The position numbers and the translations under genes were made by a program. Below, one piece after another: positions 23,126 to 33,970 of a DNA stretch of 64,000 bases. Origin of the DNA: Anaeramoeba flamelloides (Eukaryota; Metamonada; Anaeramoebidae); contig JANTQA010000015.1 in NCBI GenBank assembly GCA_027625915.1, forward strand, positions 2,480,001 through 2,544,000, in the 5' to 3' direction. The notes beneath the pieces are model-generated. The model did not search any database and was not told where the DNA came from. It saw only the letters and a list, made by a program, of their open reading frames with translations. The first letter of the stretch is position 1, and each line of letters starts with the position of its first letter.

Positions 23126-23450
23126 CAGAAAAGATAAAAACAACAAAAAACCTTCCAAATCCCAAATCCAGTCCAATTTGTCATTTAAGGATTTGAGAAA
23201 TCAGTTGATTGAAATCACGTATACCCAGTATTTAACCTCACACTAAAATTTTAACAATTCAAAAGGAACTTTTCTACAGGTTCGATTTGAACAATGATCT
23301 TTGAGAAAAATATTTCAGTTCTTCCATCAACATGAAAATTTGAAATCAATTTTAACCTTATAGGAATTGGAAACTAAAAAGAATTCTGTTTGTTTTGGAT
23401 TGGAAGAGATTCAAAAATTTCCCAAAACAGTTTTTTTTTTTAATTAGGTG

Positions 23451-23458
23451 TGACGTCA
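23451..23458. promoter_or_regulatory. TGACGTCA octamer (CRE/ATF-type), copy 2
   Basis: A second perfect TGACGTCA at the equivalent place in unit 2, 170 bp before the eRF3 ATG. It is preserved in both units although flanking bases differ (CACAG versus GAGAA after the site). Confidence 0.45.
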
Positions 23459-23627
23459 GAGAAAAGATAAAAACAACAAAAAGCCTTCAAAATTCCAAAT
23501 CCAGTCAAATTTGTCAATGAAAGGATTTGAGAAATTATTTTTTTAAAAACAAAATGACGTGTTTCAAATTTCATTTTTTTAAAAATATTAATTATCTCTC
23601 TTACAACCAAAAAAAAACAACCAACAA

Positions 23628-25206
23628 ATGTCTAAATTATTAGATCGTCTCCCTATTGAAGGAAAGAAACTTCAAGAATATTTTCAAAAGCCACACATTA
23701 ACGTTGTCTTTATTGGACATGTCGGTAATTAAACTTTTTTTTTTTTTTTTTTTTTATTTTTCAATTCTAATTCATGTGACCATTCGCAATTTTTAAATAT
23801 TTTATCATTCATAGACTCTGGAAAAAGTACAATTGCAGGGCATACCATGGTTTTGACTGGAAACATTGATCCTAGGATCCTTGAAAAATTAGAAAAAGAA
23901 GCCCAGAAGAAAAACAGACAATCATGAAAGTTTGCCTATATCATGGATTTAACAGAAACAGAACGACAAAAAGGAAAAACAGAGGAGGTCGGACAAGCTT
24001 ATTTTGAAACTAAACATCGAAGATTTACAATTCTCGATGCTCCAGGTCATGGATCTTTTGTTCCCAATAGTAACTAATCAATATTTCAATTTTACACATA
24101 CAAAACAAAACATCTTTTTCTTCTCTCTCCAAAAACATCAAAAAAAAAAAAAAAAAAAAAAAAACTTTGGTTTAGTGATCGGAGGAGCAGCACAAGCCGA
24201 TGTTGGAGTCTTGGTAATTAGTTCACGTAAAGGCGAATTTGAAACAGGATTTGAAAAAGGAGGTCAAACACGCGAGCACACGATCTTATCCAAAATCATG
24301 GGAATTGAAGATTTGATTGTTGTTATTAACAAGATCGACGACAAGACTGTCAAGTATTCTGAAAAGAGGTACCAAAAAATTGTCAACAAGCTCAAGCCAT
24401 TTTTAAAAAGGGTTGGATACGATGTGAAGAATCGTGTCAAATTTTGTGCGATTTCTGGCATGACTGGCGAGGGTATGAAGGAGCCACTTGATCAAAAAAA
24501 GTGTCCCTGGTATACTGGCAAGACTTTATTGGAAGAACTTGACTGCTTAGAGCCGCCAAAGGACTTGTCTGGAAAGCCCACCCGAATGACGATCATTGAC
24601 AAATACCGAGCATCTGGTGTGATTGCTTATGGCAAGATTGTATCAGGGAAGGTTTCAAAAAATGAGCCTTACCTGTTGATGCCACTTATGCGTAAAGTTA
24701 CGATTGCGGGTATGACAAACCAAGAGTATCCCGTTGAAGAGGCGAGAAGCAACGAAAACACTAAAGTGAGACTTAAGGGTGTTGAAGAGGAGGAATTTAA
24801 AGTTGGGTATGTCCTTTCCTCGGTTGAGAACCCCGTGCCGGTAAGCAAAAGCTTTTTAGCGCAAGTTAACCTTTTAAAGCACGAGTCCATTATTTGCCCT
24901 GGCTACCAAGCCGTTATGCATTTGCATTCAACAACAATCGAGTGTACATTAAGTAAGTTTCTTGCTGTTGTCAATGTTAAAAAGGAAAAGGTAATTGAAA
25001 AAAATCCCAAATTCATGCTTCCAAACCAGACAATAGTTATCAAAATTGAAGTTCCTGTGCCTATTTGCCTTGATATATACCAAAATAATAAACAATTGGG
25101 AATATTTACCTTAAGAACCATGGGGAAAACCATTGCAGTTGGCAGGGTCACACATATATTTAATAAAAAGAGATCAATGAAAAAGAAAAATATCAAAAAA
25201 AATTAA
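23628..25206 (+). CDS. Eukaryotic release factor 3 GTPase with in-frame TGA
   Basis: eRF3 is the GTPase partner of eRF1 in translation termination. The exons are 23628-23724, 23815-24069 and 24176-25206, with introns of 90 and 106 bp, both phase 1. Splicing restores GHVDSGKST (P-loop) and PNMIGGAAQADVGVLV. Other motifs are KGKTEEVG (switch I), DAPGH (G3), NKID (G4) and SGMTGEG in the G5 region. Domains 2 and 3 follow (EEEEFKVGYVL, IICPGYQAVMHLH) and end in FTLRTMGKTIAVGRV, giving about 460 codons. The N-terminus is short (about 24 residues before the GTPase strand), without a long prion-like or PABP-binding extension. At 23925-23927 the codon is TGA, exactly where family members have Trp (NRQS-TGA-KFAYIMD versus NRESWY-AYIMD). 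It may be a sequencing or assembly change, a pseudogene mutation, or a read-through site. Everything else looks intact. It ends in TAA. Confidence 0.85.
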
Positions 25207-27484
25207 ATCAAATTCAGATCTTATCACTAAAATCAAATTGGTTTCTAAACAAAATAAAAAACAAAAATTCTAAATTTATGATTTTAACATTGACATTTAA
25301 ACACCACACCTTTCCAAAAAAATGGTGTTTATTTTTATGATCCCAATCAAAATATTACTAATTTCTGAAATTTAAATTAACGCCTCTTTCCAACATCTTA
25401 TGAGATCTGACTAAAGTCCTTTTTATTTATAGGTTTATTTTTATAAATAAATTGGTTTTTTAATATTTCGGATGACGGAAAATGTTAATTTATTTTCTCT
25501 TGTAATAGGATTTACTTATGATACTTTTAATATATTTTTACAATAAAAATATTTTAATAATTTTTTTTTTTTTTTTCTTTTTGATGCCTTTGAACGTTAA
25601 TAGAAATGTCAATTCCAGAGACCTTAAGACCCATTTTTTAAATTTTAATAGAGCTGTTACAATTCTACTGTGAAAAATTATAAGATATACAGATCGATTG
25701 TCTATTATAAAATTATATTTTATGAAATAGAAAATTCAATGTCTATCATATCCTAAAAATTTCAACTTCTCAAAATTCATCAGAGAATTTTGTTTTTTGT
25801 TAAAAACGTTCACAAAAATTCAATTTTCATAAGGAACGAAATCACTGAAACTTGATAGTCTTTTTAGATCCTTGTTTTTCAATAGTTTAAACCATCGATT
25901 TTTCCAATTTTGGAAAATAAAGAACCTCATTAATAGAAGTATTTTTATAAATTTGTTTGTCAATATCAAAAACTAAAAAATGGATTAGATAATTTTTTTT
26001 TGTTCTATTATAAAATTTTATCGTTAATGATGTACTTTCATTACCCTTTATTTTTATTTTACCTGGGTAAAACATTATGTGATAGAAAACCAATTTCTAT
26101 GTAATAAAAATTTTCTTGAAAGGTTGGATCGTCTTATTAAAAATCATAAACAGTTATTCTTCATTTTATTGGTCTATTAGAAGTTACACAAACTTTTTTA
26201 TCAGATGTAGTTTTTTGAATAAATAACGAAATTGTTTTTTATTGCATTCATGATATATAATAATACACCTTAACTTTCTAGTTGCCGCAATGCCATTCTA
26301 ACTTCAACACGAAACAGTTGATTTTTTCTACAAAAATATATTGACTTATTAAGTTCTAGACTCTCAAAGAAATTAAAAAAAAAGGGGGTATCAAAAAAAA
26401 AAAAAAATGATAATTTACTAATATCTACAATTAAAATTTCAGAAAAATAATATTAAAAAAATAAAAAAAAAAAACTATTAATAAATTTTTTTCATTTTTT
26501 TATAGTTTTTTTTTTTTTTTTTTTGACCTTTTTTTTTTGAGATCTATTATTAAATCCAATATCTTTTATATTTTCAGATCCTATTAATATTATATTTGGA
26601 AATTATTGTAAAAAATTATTACTATAAATGTTCTCTGAATATACTATTTTAGAGATCCTGAAATATTTTTTTTCTAATAATAAGCCTTTTCCAAAATTAT
26701 AATTTAGAAAAAGAGAGTTTGAACTTAATATAAACCCCAATTCAAAATTTTTAACATACCAAAATTTGATTTGTTAAAAAAAAAACTTATTTAATCAATT
26801 CAAGAAGATTTACCAAATTAGAACCATTTTCTAATTGGAATGTTAACACTTTTTTATAAACTACAATACTCACAAAACAATAAATAAATAATTATCAATA
26901 CAAATAAATCAAGATTGTGTTAAAAATTTTGGAGAGAGCAAAACAAAAAAATAAATTGGTAAATTTGTTTGAAAATCTATTTGGAATACTGATCGATCAA
27001 ATGGTTAGATACTACCAACTAATTTTATTTGGGTTCTTCTATTTAAAAAGAACCGAATTGTTACATAATATCAACAGTTCGAAAAAAAATTGACTCAACT
27101 AAACAATTTTAGTAATTAAAAACTGAAATGAAAAATAAAACTAAAAAAGATGAACATTATTTTTTATATTTTCCCAAAATCAAAATTTATTTCAAATTTC
27201 AATGAAAATGTATTATTGTGATTGTTTGCACTGTTTTAAGTGTATGGAAAATTTTGAATTTTAATTTAATATAAGTCACTATTAACTTATTTTTGATCTT
27301 TTTGAAAATAATTTATTATATGTTTAAATATAATTACAAAAATATTTATGTTTTTTTTAATTGGTTATATTCTTTTTTTTTACTTGTTTTCATTTTTTTT
27401 TTCTTTCTTGAAAAAAGTCACTAACTTTTTAATACTTCACATAATAATAAATGATATTTTTTTAGCTTCGAAAAATATTGAATA
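25207..27484. other. AT-rich spacer
   Basis: No convincing gene. A polar 68-codon frame on the minus strand (26093-25887) is too short and unassignable. Long T or A runs lie at about 25560-25575, 26395-26407 and 26508-26524. Confidence 0.45.
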
Positions 27485-28090
27485 TAAACTATTTTTCAAA
27501 AATTTTGACTCGCTTTATAATGTTAATGGGAGTTGTTTTGATGTTTATTCCAGTATTCTTAACAAAAAATATTATAAAATGTTTTGGATCAGAATCATTT
27601 TTTCTAATTTTGCAAATTTTAGTTTTGCTTTTTCAAAATTTTGTTTTTCTTTTATTTTTCTTTTTCTTTTTCTTTTTTTTTTCTTTATTATTTTTTTTTT
27701 TTTAAAAAGATCATGTGATAAAAAAAAGAGATCTTTGAAAAGACAAATAATCACTAAGAAAATTTCGACTATGTAATGTCTTTGAAAATGGATTTAATTA
27801 TACATAAAAAATCTTGTTATTCAACTTTTTTTCAGTAAAAGTTCAGTAATAAAAAATCCGTAATACTCATTTCAAAAATTGTGACTCACTTTAATTTAGT
27901 TTTTGGTTTTATTTTTTTTTTAATTCGAAAATATATCAGGCTTTTATATATTTTGAATGACTTAAAAGTGAATTATAAATCATATTTAGTTATTAATTGT
28001 TCTTGAATACAAAAGGATATATATATATATATATATATATATTAACAATTTATTATTTCAGGTCAGTCACAATTTTTGAAAAAGAGTTTA
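27485..28090 (+). mobile_element. Family B element, copy 2
   Basis: 606 bp, same orientation and organisation as 16102-16700. The left end is TAAACTATTTTTCAAAAATT, the right end inverted (CACAATTTTTGAAAAAGAGT then TTA). An internal end-motif copy lies at about 27872-27888, and a TA tract at about 28018-28041 replaces a T run of copy 1. Reading frames in the T-rich part are not genes. Confidence 0.65.
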
Positions 28091-29157
28091 GTTTCTAGTT
28101 AATAAGCTTGATTTTTTGATAATAAAAGTATATTATTATTTTCTAATGTTTAAAGTATTATTTGAATTATTGAAAACTTTTTTAAATACGTTACTTGACT
28201 GAAATTAAATAAAGTCAAGAAAATATATCTACCTTCGAAAAGTGTTATTGTTATGTTTTATTTTGAATTAGATAAATTAATTTCCTTTTACAACCCTTAG
28301 TTTTTTTAAAAAAAATTAAAAATTTAAAGTAAATTTCTGAATATTTCTTTTTATTTCTTAGATTCAAAAAAAAATTATGGGTTATCTATGGATTTTTCAT
28401 CATATTTAAATTTTTTTTAATAATTTCAATAAAGAATCATAATTCTCTTTGCCATAGGAGAATGACAAGATAAATTGCAAGTCTTTATTTCGAATAATTT
28501 CTTTGATATTATTCAAATTATTTTTGTTAATTTGAATTGATTCCTGAATCCACAAACTTTCTGTTTTTTTATTTAGAAAGTATAGTCTCATAAAAAATAT
28601 TAATATCTTCATCTGTATCTAGGTTCAAATATTTTTTGCATAAATTCTAAGATTTTAATTTTAATTTATTATTTTCATAAACATAAGAATATTTGTTTAG
28701 ATAATTTTTGAAATTTCTTAATTTTAAAATTAAAGTTGAATACTACCTATTCTAGATATTTTTTTTCATTAGGTTTTTTTTTAATTTTTGAAATAAACAG
28801 AAAATTATTGAAATTTTTTTCTTTATTTCTAAAATTAAAAAAAAATGTCTTTAGCTTTTCTATAATCCAAAAGAATTGAGTAAAATCTATATATTTTCTC
28901 GATATTTTAAAAATTCAGAATTGTTAGGTACTTCACGATATGATAATTTTTAGGTATTAATATTATATCTAATATTTTTTAAATTTTCTTGACTTTTCTA
29001 TCCATGAATATTTTGATTATTTGATTTTACCGATATGATTAAGATTCAGTTTTAATAATTTTAATTTTTCTATTGTCAAGTAATATTCTCATTATCTTTT
29101 TTTTCTTTGAAAATTTTTAATTTATTGAAATGTCTTCAAAACACATTTTTTTCTAGA
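28091..29157. other. AT-rich spacer
   Basis: No convincing gene. A minus-strand 68-codon frame (28612-28406) ends in SFSYGKENYDSLLKLLKKI, which looks protein-like and may be a relic, but I cannot assign it. 28740-28930 carries the dispersed repeat also seen near 13.5 and 19.5 kb. Confidence 0.4.
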
Positions 29158-29362
29158 GTAATTTCGACTTTTAAGATACATATTACGAACTAAATTTATG
29201 GAATAAAAAAATCTCAAATTTTGTCACTAAATTCAAATTCTAGTAAAAGAATTTATATAAAAAAATTTTCAAAAAATTTTCAAAAAATATAGTTTAATTT
29301 AATTTTTTTTGTTCTTTAATTTTCCTTGAAAGTTTATGTATAAAAAGTGAAACTGATTATAT
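29158..29362. mobile_element. Family A foldback element, copy 4 (degenerate)
   Basis: The ends TTCGACTTTTAAGATACA and, inverted, TGTATAAAAAGTGAAACTG match the family A terminal repeats with changes. The interior AAAAAATCTCAAATTTTGTC is shared with the other copies. Confidence 0.4.
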
Positions 29363-29991
29363 ATTTTTTTTAATTGGATTTCTTTATTATTTTATAAATT
29401 GTTTTTTTTAATTAAATTTTTGCTTATGTTTTAAAAACTATTCTGGAGAATGTAGATTAAATTTAAATATTTTATAACTTTTTTCATTATCTAAATATCA
29501 ATGGAGTCAATAATTTTTTGATTTATATTAATTAAAAATGATACAAAATAATAATTGAGTAATAAAGATTGGTTTGAAATTTTGTAATTTTTTTCTCTTG
29601 GGTAAAATTTTTTTGGCTAAAAAAAGTCTAATTTTTTATCAACTATTTTTTACTTTTTGAAGTTTTTTTAAAAAATATTTTTCTTTTTCTAACAAGAATG
29701 TAAAATATTTTATTTCTAACAAATGATTTGATTTTAATATTTTATCAATCTTTGGGTTCATTCCATATTCATCGATAATTTTATTTAATATTATTAATTT
29801 TTTAAAAATTCTGACTTCACCTATTCCATTATCAAAAAAACACGATCTACAAATATATGATCATTTTTTACTCTATTTTTCTTTTATTCTTTTAAAAAAG
29901 AATACTCTGGTTTACTAACATATAACCAATAATATTTTAATAACTAAATATTTTTTCTTTCGAAATGTTCCAAAAATAATACAAATAGAGA

Positions 29992-30579
29992 TAAGGTATT
30001 TCCAAAAAAGTGGGGCATTTTTTTTTTACATTTCATAAAAAATAAACTTTTTTAGTGATTTTAATCATTAATCAACTATACCAAATTAAGTTTAATATTT
30101 ATATCGATTAATTCAACCACTTAAGTATTTAATTCAAAGCATGTTAGTTGAAATATTCCCAAAAAATGAAAAAAAAAAATAACACTTTTTTTGGTTAAAG
30201 TAATGTACGACCAATTTCAATAAAAAACCGGAAATATGGAAAGGGGAAAAATGATTTTTTAAACTATCAAATGTAGTTATATGTTTTTAATTCTATTCTA
30301 TAATTTTGTTGAGATTATACAAGTTATGAAAATAATTTTTTGATCAAAAAGAAAATAATAAACACCAATTTTCATACATAAAAAATATCTGATAAAATCG
30401 AGATCATAAATTTTGATATATTTTATTTCTGCAATACAATACTAAGAAACAAATTGAATTATTATCAAGAATCTATAAATGGTGGTTAATGATTTTATGT
30501 ATTTGTTTCCTTTTTTGTAGAATGGGTTATATAAATATATTAGAAAATAAATTTGCCCCACATTCTTGGAAATAGCTTA
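29992..30579 (+). mobile_element. Family C element, copy 2
   Basis: 588 bp with left end TAAGGTATTTCCAAAAAA then GTGGGGCA, and inverted right end TTGCCCCACATTCTTGGAAA then TAGCTTA. The interior is homologous throughout to 17301-17888. Confidence 0.7.
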
Positions 30580-30859
30580 ATTATTTAGAAAAACACTTTT
30601 TAAGAACAAATAAGAAATAAGTATAATAACAAACATCAAATCATAGTAGAGGATCAGTATGAAGTAAATCTAATCTTTCAATAGATTTCTTTGAAAAATT
30701 GAAATAATAAAATTCTTAGAACACTGTTTGAAATAAAATCAATGTTCATTTTGATTATTTATTTAAGATCAAAGAAAATGCCAAAAGAAATTAATATGAT
30801 TTTTCATATTTTTCTATTTTTCATAAACTGTATTTTCTTTTATATTAATAGAAAAGAGT

Positions 30860-31365
30860 TAAAAAAAATCAAGTGGTTACTTCCTAATACTCGGATATTG
30901 AACCACAAAAATATGGGTAACTTGAAAATAAAAACTAAAAAGTAAATGTAAAAAATGACCAAAGGGAACAATATAATCATAGAAAAAAGGAAAAAAAGAA
31001 AGTTTTCAATTAATAAACAACTACATACAAGTGAACATTCATGATAAATTATTAAATTAAATCAACCAAGAGTATTGTGGTGTTCTTTTGGGAGTACATA
31101 ATGAATTGAATATATTGGTTTTTTTTTTTTTTTTTTACCAATTGCTTCATTAAACCCTTTTTAAATTAGATTTTTTTCTCTTTTTTTCTTGTAGATTGCA
31201 TGAATTTTTTTTTTGCTTTTTCATCTAATTAAAAATTTTGAGTATATTTGTTCCTTGAATGATCATGAAATCTATGATTTTCCCTTCAATTTCCTTTGAG
31301 TAAATTTAAGTAAAAGAATATCAAAAATATTATTTTACATATCTTCAATAATAATGAAAAATCAT
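30860..31365 (+). repeat. Family D dispersed direct repeat, copy 2
   Basis: Starts CAAGTGGTTACTTCCTAATA and follows the order of 10655-11178, including AACTTGAAAATAAAAACTAA, the T run followed by ACCAATTGCTTC, and CATGAAATCTATGATTTT. The nature of the element is unknown. Confidence 0.55.
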
Positions 31366-31917
31366 TTATCTTGAAAAAAGACTTGTTTGTTTGTATTTAA
31401 ATAATAATTACACAGATTCCATGAATTTCATTCAAATTGTATTTAATAAAATAATTTTAATTTTCATTTTATACTCTTCTTTTCTTTTTTATTTAGTAAA
31501 ATTTCTTTGATTACTCCTTTCTCACAATAAATAAATAAATAAATAAATTTTCTTTTAATTTCAAAAGATTTTAAATATATTAAATAGCAAAATTTTAATC
31601 TCAAAAAATCAATTAAAATAATAAAAACAATATTTAATTAATCTTAAAATTATTTTATTTCTTTGTTTGTTTTATAAAAAAAAAATATTGAAAGATTGAT
31701 TTGTAACAACCGAAAATAAAAAAATGAAAAATTAAAAAATAATAAATTTTGAATTTTTAAAAATTATTTAAAAAAAAAAAATAAATGGGTATTGTACATT
31801 TAAAATTATTGTAATTGAAAAAAAATAAATATAATGAAAAAAAAGCAAGGTGTTCATAAAATTGCAATAAAAAACAAAAACAAAACAAAGCAAAACAAAG
31901 CAAAGCAAAACGGGTGT
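31366..31917. other. AT-rich 3' flank of the TOR gene
   Basis: No gene was seen. Contains an AAAT tetranucleotide run (31529-31549). Immediately downstream of the TOR stop (plus strand 31866-31911) is an ACAAA/GCAAA repeat tract. Confidence 0.5.
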
Positions 31918-33936
31918 TTACCAAAAAGGGCACCAACCTATATAACTTTGTGATAAATTTTCGATTGAAATTGCTTCATCAATTAACATTTGAACTTGTT
32001 TTTTTAACTTTTAAATTATTTATTTGGTCAAAATCATTTCCTGTTAATTTATCTTGTATTCTTTTCAATATCTGTCTAGCTTTTTTATTTTCCACTTGTT
32101 TATTATTGATATTAATATTAATATTAATATTATTCTTATTTTGATCATTAACCTTATTATTTTTGTTTGTATTTTTCTTTGATTTCTCGTCATCTTCATT
32201 ATTCATTTCATTTTGCTTTTCATTATTGTTAATATCGATTATTTTCCAGCCAATTAAAGGGTCGTGTACGAAAGCCTCGAGCATTACCATTAAGGAGTCT
32301 TTATTTTCTCGTAATAGCTTCATTACATTCTCACAGGTGTGTCTAAATGTGCCTTCGATTCCGGATATTTCCATTGCGTTAATTAGCATTCTTGTCAGCC
32401 TGAAGGGGATCTTTTCTGGTAATTGTGATCGCACTCTTGTGACTTCAAAGCAATCGCCAAAATCGATATGTATTATTTTTGCGTTAAACTTCTGCATCAT
32501 CAGGTTTCGGGGGTGCCTGTCACCCAATCCTAGAATGTAGCCGACCATTGACATCAGTGCCAAGCTGGTTGAAAAATTTGTGCGTCTCTCGAGCCAAGAT
32601 TCTGAATTTAATGACCTTAGCCAAAGCACTTTTTTAATTTCATCACCTTTCGTCTGCTCCAAAGATCTTGTAAAAATTTCAATTTTGTTAATAGTGGGCA
32701 GTTGTTCTAAATTACTCGTTATGTCTTCAATGATCTTTTTTTCAAAATCTGGATGAATATTACGATTTTTTCTATAATTGTGTACCAATTCCGAGAGCGT
32801 GTTGCAATGAGGAACCCATTCAATTAAACCCGAATCCGTCGATAGCGGTGTTACGGAATATTTGGTAATTTTGATATGCTGCCGATAAGTTATTGGATTT
32901 TGGTTCAAAATGGTATTTATTAAGCCAAATAGCTGGTTCACTCTTTCGTCTAACCGAATGTCCTCGTGGGCCTTCAATAAAAATTTGTGCGTTTTTCCAT
33001 TCGTGCTATTTATTATTTTAATTTTTCTCGGCTTTTGCTTTGATCTTATTACATTTACAATGGGACAAAATTCTTTAATTTTAATAATCTCCTTCCCTGG
33101 TTTGTACGTACCCGGGATGGCCAATTCCAGGTTATTAATTTTTTGTAATTTTGGGCTTATATATTCGAGCTTTAATGAATTCAGATATATTAATTGCTTT
33201 CTAATTTGCTGAAACACGATACTATATAGGTTCCATGCCTGGGTTAAAAGCCCAAGATCTGGTTTTTTTAAATACTTTTGACAAAATTCTTTCGCTTCAA
33301 TCAAATACCTCCCATACTTTTGGATAAATGAGACTTCTCTCATGGTAATTGGCACGTTAGAAATCATTTCATGCAACGGTTCTAAAATTAAAATCATTCC
33401 AAAATGATCATTGTTAATAAAATATGCCTCGGATGCCTCTTCTAAGCCAGCGTACCATAATTCTTCCCATAACGTTACGATTTTATTCAATTCATTTGAA
33501 ACCATTTCTGCTTCGTTTACTAATTTTGGTGAGTGCCTTTTCATTTTTTCTAATAATAATTTTGAAATATTTTTTAATTTTTTATTTTTTTTATTCATAT
33601 TTTTTTTATTTTGTTCTTTTTTCCGATTAGAATTAGAATTAGAATTAGAATTAGAATTAGAATTAGGATTTAATTTGGATGCGGATTCTGGTTCAGATAC
33701 TGATTCTGATTCTGAATTTGTATTGAAATCTGAATCAAAAGATGTTGAGGTTGAGGAACTTAATGATGAACTTGAATTGATAGAAGATGTAGAATCATCA
33801 TCGTCATCATCATCATCATCATCATCATCATCACCACCACCATTATTATTATTATTATCAGTATTATCATTTGAAATATTATTAAAGTTATGTTCTATAA
33901 TTGATTTAAAAAATAGACTCTCGTCATTATCATCAC

Positions 33937-33970
<34 letters not shown>

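Larger units (their letters stand above)
22895..23560 (+). repeat. Two-copy tandem duplication upstream of eRF3
   Basis: Unit 1 (about 22895-23228) and unit 2 (about 23229-23560) align with a period of about 333 bp. The best-conserved part, GAAATCAATTTTAACCTTAT through GATAAAAACAACAAAAA, is nearly identical between units. The second unit ends about 65 bp before the eRF3 start codon, so the duplication probably includes the promoter or 5' leader. Confidence 0.8.

Noticed and set aside
23925-23927. General reassignment of TGA to Trp in this organism
   Set aside because: The TOR and cytolinker frames use TGG throughout and have no in-frame TGA over more than 18 kb, so TGA is not an ordinary sense codon here.
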